Assembly: GCF_001426705.1 (NCBI RefSeq)
Contig: NZ_LMFC01000002.1
Coordinates: 765,904-829,903 of the forward strand
Source of the DNA: Cellulomonas sp. Root485
GTDB taxonomy: Bacteria; Actinomycetota; Actinomycetes; Actinomycetales; Cellulomonadaceae
Direction: 5' to 3'
Length of the DNA stretch: 64,000 bases
Positions 59,950 through 64,000 of this stretch are shown here, one piece after another (the stretch's first letter is position 1; every line of letters begins with the position of its first letter). Both the position numbers and the translations under genes were made by a program. A model generated the notes under the pieces. The model worked only from the letters and a program-made list of their open reading frames with translations, was not told the origin of the DNA and searched no databases.

Positions 59950-60641
59950 CCCTGGATTCGACCGAGGACCAGCAGTCCGGCCGGCCCCGTTGGCTCGTCC
60001 CCGTCGCGATCGGCGCGGGCGCGGTCGTGCTCGCGGCGATCGTGTGGGCGGCCGTGGCCTCCGGCGCGTCCGACGACGACGCCGCCCCGACGGCCTCCAC
60101 GAGCAGCAGCGCGACGGCGACGGCGACGTCGGCGGAGCCCGAGCCCAGCGCGTCGGCGACCGCCCCGGACGCGACGCCGAGCACGGAGCCGGTCGAGCCG
60201 CCCCCGAGCACGGACCCGGAGGCACCGTTCGTGCCGGGCACGGAACCCGCCGTCCCCCTGACGTCGACCGCGGAGTTCGGCACCGGCATGTCGGCGCGGG
60301 TGGCCGGGCTGGAGTCGGTCGCGGGCGAGGCGCAGGGACCCGGCGAGGTGTCCGGTCCGTCCGTGCGCGTGTCGATCGTGCTGACCAACGGCACCGGCGC
60401 GGCCGCCTCCCTCGACTCGACGGTGGTCAACCTGTACGCCGGGGCCCAGCTCACCCCGGGTGAACCTCTCAGCGGGCCGGGTGTCAGCGTGTTCTCGGGC
60501 ACGCTCGCCCCGGGCGCCGAGGCGACGGGCGTCTACGTCTTCCGCGTGCCCGCCGACCTGCGGGACCGCCTCCAGATCACCGTGAGCTACGACCCGACGT
60601 CGACCACGGTGCTGTTCGAGGGGCCCGGCCCCGCGGCCTGA
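59946..60641 (+). CDS. Membrane-anchored DUF4352-like protein
   Basis: 231 residues from GTG 59946 (GGAGGAG upstream), overlapping the previous stop. Single TM (about 16-38, WLVPVAIGAGAVVLAAIVWAAVA), a long Ser/Thr/Pro/Ala linker (about 42-100), then an immunoglobulin-like beta domain of about 120 residues (STAEFGTGMSARVAGLESV; VSIVLTNGTGAAASLDSTVVNLY; GTLAPGAEATGVYVFRVP) typical of DUF4352-like extracellular domains. Coupled to the transferase genes; may be an accessory envelope protein. Confidence 0.75.
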   Translation: MTLDSTEDQQSGRPRWLVPVAIGAGAVVLAAIVWAAVASGASDDDAAPTASTSSSATATATSAEPEPSASATAPDATPSTEPVEPPPSTDPEAPFVPGTEPAVPLTSTAEFGTGMSARVAGLESVAGEAQGPGEVSGPSVRVSIVLTNGTGAAASLDSTVVNLYAGAQLTPGEPLSGPGVSVFSGTLAPGAEATGVYVFRVPADLRDRLQITVSYDPTSTTVLFEGPGPAA

Positions 60642-60752
60642 ACATCCGACCATTTCACCCGGTCTGTCCGGTTTCGTGCTAGTTCGGTCCTCGTAGGATC
60701 GGCGTGGGTCGGCCCCCCGGCCGCCCGCTGCCGAACGCTACGAGGATGTGTC

Positions 60753-63700
60753 ATGTCGGTGTACCTCTCTGATGCCCGGCGGTTCGTCGCCGCGGCGACA
60801 GCCGTGCTCGTGGCCGCTGCCCTCCTCCTCGTGCTCCCCGGAGCCCAGACCGCGCACGCGGACACCTCCCCGCCGGCAGGTACACCCGCCACAGTCAGCG
60901 CCGATGGGCTGCCGACCGTGCAGATCAACGGGGTCGTGTGGCAGCAGGCGCTGGTCGGCGACACGGTGTTCGCGGGCGGCGAGTTCAGCAACGCCCGCCC
61001 CGCCGGTGCCGCAGCGGGGGTGAACACGGTCCCGCGCTCGAACCTGCTCTCGTTCGACGTGCGCACCGGCGTGCTCAACCCCTCGTGGGCCCCCAACCCG
61101 AACGCGCAGGTGCGCGCCGTCGTGAAGTCGCCCGACGGCCGGCGCGTCTACGTCGGCGGGAACTTCACCAGCATCTCCGGGCAGTCTCGCTACCGCATCG
61201 CCGCGTTCGACGCCGCCACCGGAGCGTTGATCACGACGTTCAACGCCGGGACCAACTCTCAGGTCCGCGCCATCGCGGCGACCAACACGACGGTCTACGT
61301 GGGCGGGATCTTCACGCAGGCCGGCAGCTCGGCGCGCACCCGCCTCGCCGCGTTCAACGCCTCGAACGGCGCGCTCCTGCCCTGGGCCCCGACGGTCGAC
61401 GACGGCTCGGTCAGCGCCCTGACCGTCTCCCCGGACGGCACGTCGGTGATCATCGGCGGCAACTTCCTGTCCTTCAACGGCGACCCCGCGGCACCCGACG
61501 GGCTCGCCCGCGTCGACGCCGTCAGCGGTGCCGTGCTCCCGTTCCCCGCGACGACGCGGATCCGCAACGGCGGCTCGGCCGGATCGATCCTGGGGCTGTC
61601 GGGCGATGCCGACAACATGTACGGCGTCGGCTACACGTTCGGCCGCAGCGGCGGCACCCTCGAGGGCGTCTTCGCCGCCGACTGGGACACCGGCGAGCTG
61701 ACCTGGGTCGCGGACTGCCACGGTGACACCTACGCGGTGTGGCCGCAGGGCGACGTCGTCTACGCCGCGAGCCACCACCACTACTGCGGCAACATCCGGG
61801 CCAACCCGCAGCTCGACGAGTGGGAGTTCTACCGGGCCGGCGCGTTCACCAAGGCCGCGACGCAGCTCGAGGGCCGGGAGCACCTCGGCTACACGAACTT
61901 CGAGGGCCTGCCCGCCCCGACCAAGCTCAACTGGTACCCGGACCTGGACACCGGTACGTTCACCGGCCAGAACCAGGGTCCGTGGGCCGTCACGGGCGAC
62001 AGCCGCTACATCGTCATGGGCGGCGAGTTCCTCAACGTCAACTTCAAGCGGCAGCAGGGCCTCGTCCGGTTCGCGGTGCGGGACATCGCGCCGAACGACC
62101 AGGGCCCGCGGTTCAGCGCCCTCGACTTCACCCCGAACCTGCGGCCCGTCGGCGCCGGTGCGGTGCGGATCTCCTGGCCCGCGAACGCGGACTTCGACAA
62201 CGAGCTGCTGCGGTACAGCGTGATCCGCAACGGCGCGGTCGTCTGGACCGGCGACAAGTCGTCGCAGATCTGGGACCGGCCCTGGCAGGGCTGGACCGAC
62301 ACGGGCCTGACCGTCGGCGCCTCGTACAACTACGCGGTCCGGGTCGCGGACCCGTTCGGCAACACCGTGACCAGCCCGACCGTGGCGGTCGTCGCCGACG
62401 GCACCGGACCGGTGAGCGCCTATGCCCAGACGGTGATGGCCGACGGTGCGTCGCACTACTGGCGCCTCGGTGACGGCGGCACGACCGGCGCGATCGACAC
62501 GGCGGGCATCGACGACGCGATCACCGGGACCGCCCTCACGCGCGGTGCGGCCGGGGCGATCGCCGGCGACTCCACCTCGGCGTTCACGTTCGCGGGCACC
62601 AGCAACAGCCGCGTGATCGGCAACACCCGCGAGCAGAACCGGAACACGGTCTCGGTCGAGGCCTGGGTCCGCACCACGTCCAACCAGGGCGGCTGGATCG
62701 TCGGGTTCGGCAACAGCGCCAGCCTGACCGGTACCAGCAGCAGCCGTGACCGGCAGCTGTACATGGAGAGCGGCGGGCGTGTGCAGTTCGGGTCCAGCCC
62801 CGGGCAGAACCGCACCGTGCGGTCGGCCGCGTCCTACAACAACGGGCAGTGGCACCACATCGTCGGCACCCTCGGCGCCTCGGGCATGAACCTGTACGTC
62901 GACGGTGTGCTCGTCGGCTCCCGCACCGACACGACCACGGGCCGCAACATGTCGGGCTTCTGGCGGATCGGTGGCGACAGCCTCAACGGGTGGCCCAACC
63001 AGCCGGCGTCCAGCAACCTGGCCGGCACGATCGACGAGGTCGCCATCTACCCGAGCGAGCTCACGGCCGGGATCGTGGCCGCGCACAACACGCTCGGGCG
63101 CACCGGGGCGGCCCCGAACCAGCCTCCGGTGGCGGCGTTCAGCAGCCCGACGAACGGGCTCGCCGTGGACGTCGACGGCTCGACCTCGGCGGACCCGGAC
63201 GGCGTCATCGCGTCCTACGCATGGTCCTTCGGTGACGGCGGGACGGCGACCGGGGTGAACCCGCCGGCGCACAGCTACTCGACCGCGGGCACCTACACGG
63301 TGACGCTGACGGTCACGGACGGCGAGGGTGCCACCGGTGTGGCCACGCGTGACGTGACGGTCGCACCGCCCGCACCGAACCAGCCCCCCGTCGCGGCGTT
63401 CACGGCCACCCCCTCGGGGTTGTCGGTCACCGTGGACGGGTCCGGCTCGAGCGACCCCGACGGCACGGTCGCCTCCTACGCCTGGAACTTCGGGGACGGC
63501 GGCACGGCGACGGGTCCCACGCCGCCGGCGCACGCCTACGCGGCCGAGGGCACCTACACGGTGACGCTGACGGTCACGGACGACGACGGTGCACCGACGA
63601 CCCTCGCGAAGGACGTCACGGTCACGGCCCCGCCGGCGAACGCACCGTTCGCGGTGGACACGTTCAACCGCACGGTGGCGAACGGCTGGGGCTCCGCCGA

Positions 63701-64000
63701 GACCGGTGGCGCGTGGACCGTGGCCGGGGGAGCGACGAACTTCTCCGTGGCTCCGAACATCGGCACGATGCGGGTGACGGGTGCCGGGTTCCGGCTGTCG
63801 TCCTTCCTGCCGGTGTCCACCACGTCGACGGACCTGACGACGCAGGTGTCGATGAACGTGATGCCGACAGGCTCGGGGACGGACCTGGAGCTGGTGGGTC
63901 GGTCGGTGGGGACCACCGACGGGTACCGGTTGCGGCTGAAGATGCTGTCCACGGGTGTGGTGCGGGCGTCGCTGGTCGGGATCTCGGCCGGCGTGACCAC
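60753..64000 (+). CDS. Large secreted propeller/LamG/PKD surface protein (3' end outside window)
   Basis: 1082 residues are visible from ATG 60753 (GAGGA 8 nt upstream); the frame is open at the window end. Signal peptide about 1-36 (AQTAHADTS). A beta-propeller of delta-60-like repeats (about 50-430: VYVGGNFTSISGQSRYRIAAFDAATG; VYVGGIFTQAG; VIIGGNFLSFNG) is followed by an Fn3-like domain (about 450-550), a LamG/concanavalin domain (about 553-780: HYWRLGDGG; WHHIVGTLGASGMNLYVDGVLVGS; LAGTIDEVAIYPSELT), PKD 1 (about 788), PKD 2 (about 878), and the start of a jelly-roll module (about 965: DTFNRTVANGWGSAETGGAWT) also found in protein B. Probably a polysaccharide-associated surface protein. Confidence 0.88.
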   Translation, partial: MSVYLSDARRFVAAATAVLVAAALLLVLPGAQTAHADTSPPAGTPATVSADGLPTVQINGVVWQQALVGDTVFAGGEFSNARPAGAAAGVNTVPRSNLLSFDVRTGVLNPSWAPNPNAQVRAVVKSPDGRRVYVGGNFTSISGQSRYRIAAFDAATGALITTFNAGTNSQVRAIAATNTTVYVGGIFTQAGSSARTRLAAFNASNGALLPWAPTVDDGSVSALTVSPDGTSVIIGGNFLSFNGDPAAPDGLARVDAVSGAVLPFPATTRIRNGGSAGSILGLSGDADNMYGVGYTFGRSGGTLEGVFAADWDTGELTWVADCHGDTYAVWPQGDVVYAASHHHYCGNIRANPQLDEWEFYRAGAFTKAATQLEGREHLGYTNFEGLPAPTKLNWYPDLDTGTFTGQNQGPWAVTGDSRYIVMGGEFLNVNFKRQQGLVRFAVRDIAPNDQGPRFSALDFTPNLRPVGAGAVRISWPANADFDNELLRYSVIRNGAVVWTGDKSSQIWDRPWQGWTDTGLTVGASYNYAVRVADPFGNTVTSPTVAVVADGTGPVSAYAQTVMADGASHYWRLGDGGTTGAIDTAGIDDAITGTALTRGAAGAIAGDSTSAFTFAGTSNSRVIGNTREQNRNTVSVEAWVRTTSNQGGWIVGFGNSASLTGTSSSRDRQLYMESGGRVQFGSSPGQNRTVRSAASYNNGQWHHIVGTLGASGMNLYVDGVLVGSRTDTTTGRNMSGFWRIGGDSLNGWPNQPASSNLAGTIDEVAIYPSELTAGIVAAHNTLGRTGAAPNQPPVAAFSSPTNGLAVDVDGSTSADPDGVIASYAWSFGDGGTATGVNPPAHSYSTAGTYTVTLTVTDGEGATGVATRDVTVAPPAPNQPPVAAFTATPSGLSVTVDGSGSSDPDGTVASYAWNFGDGGTATGPTPPAHAYAAEGTYTVTLTVTDDDGAPTTLAKDVTVTAPPANAPFAVDTFNRTVANGWGSAETGGAWTVAGGATNFSVAPNIGTMRVTGAGFRLSSFLPVSTTSTDLTTQVSMNVMPTGSGTDLELVGRSVGTTDGYRLRLKMLSTGVVRASLVGISAGVT

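Noticed and set aside
60682..60745. Regulatory pseudoknot sequestering the ribosome binding site of the 60753 gene
   Set aside because: CCTCGTAG/CTACGAGG and GTTCGG/CCGAAC can pair in conflicting ways, but the probable -10 box TAGGAT (60694) would place the left arms outside the transcript.

Overview
The window is very GC-rich, almost fully coding, uses many GTG starts and is dense in Ala/Arg/Gly codons. This is typical of Actinobacteria. The backbone gene order is mscL, SAF gene, fmdB, 5-FTHF cyclo-ligase, galU, moeA/glp, rimJ-like, glpR, pmt, rsmI, metG, tatD, rpf, ksgA, ispE, tetR, tRNA-Gln, glmU, prs, rplY, pth. As far as I recall it, this follows the Mycobacterium tuberculosis Rv0985c-Rv1019 neighbourhood. 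Extracellular PKD/LamG and jelly-roll proteins, a GH20 enzyme and overall style suggest a Cellulomonas-like member of the Micrococcales; this is inference. I see no rRNA, CRISPR array, prophage or complete insertion sequence.

Region 1 (1-1700) is the most unusual part. The C-terminal part of a TPR-rich protein is followed by two paralogous 40-residue secreted micro-peptides with a conserved PCCK motif at the same position, separated and followed by strong hairpins, plus a structured intergenic segment. It resembles a receptor/pro-peptide quorum-sensing cassette (RRNPP-like), which would be unusual in Actinobacteria.

Region 2 (1.7-12.3 kb) holds a giant helicase-like protein with a broken Walker A and a C-terminal nuclease-like domain, a KPPHW small protein, a dienelactone hydrolase, MscL, an SAF protein, an FmdB zinc ribbon and a penicillin acylase.

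Region 3 (12.3-24.1 kb) carries 5-FTHF cyclo-ligase, GalU, the gephyrin-like Glp with its membrane receptor GlpR, tRNA-Ala, an ArsR/SRPBCC pair bounded by look-alike hairpins, a GlsB-type membrane protein, a bile-acid-symporter-like carrier, a GH20 hexosaminidase, a protein O-mannosyltransferase with an acidic extension, and RsmI.

Region 4 (24.1-36 kb) carries cytochrome bd (cydAB), a PQQ-type sugar dehydrogenase lipoprotein, MetG, TatD, two Rpf-architecture cell-wall proteins with different catalytic heads, KsgA, IspE and a second ArsR/SRPBCC pair.

Region 5 (36-48.6 kb) carries a lipoprotein, an LCP ligase, an ABC-F ATPase, a MarR-controlled MFS exporter, a TetR regulator, tRNA-Gln, GlmU, Prs, a SIMPL protein, L25 and Pth. 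An 89-bp near-perfect tandem repeat begins at the L25 stop codon.

Region 6 (48.6-64 kb) is an accessory surface locus. Two secreted beta-helix proteins share a C-terminal domain. Next come two reverse-strand glycosyltransferases, a divergent glycosyltransferase, a polyprenyl-phosphate sugar transferase, another glycosyltransferase, a CDP-alcohol phosphotransferase, a membrane-anchored protein, and a large propeller/LamG/PKD protein that runs off the window. Together these look like an exopolysaccharide or glycopolymer assembly locus with its secreted partners.

Many genes appear to be leaderless: a TANNNT box sits 6-9 nt before the start codon.
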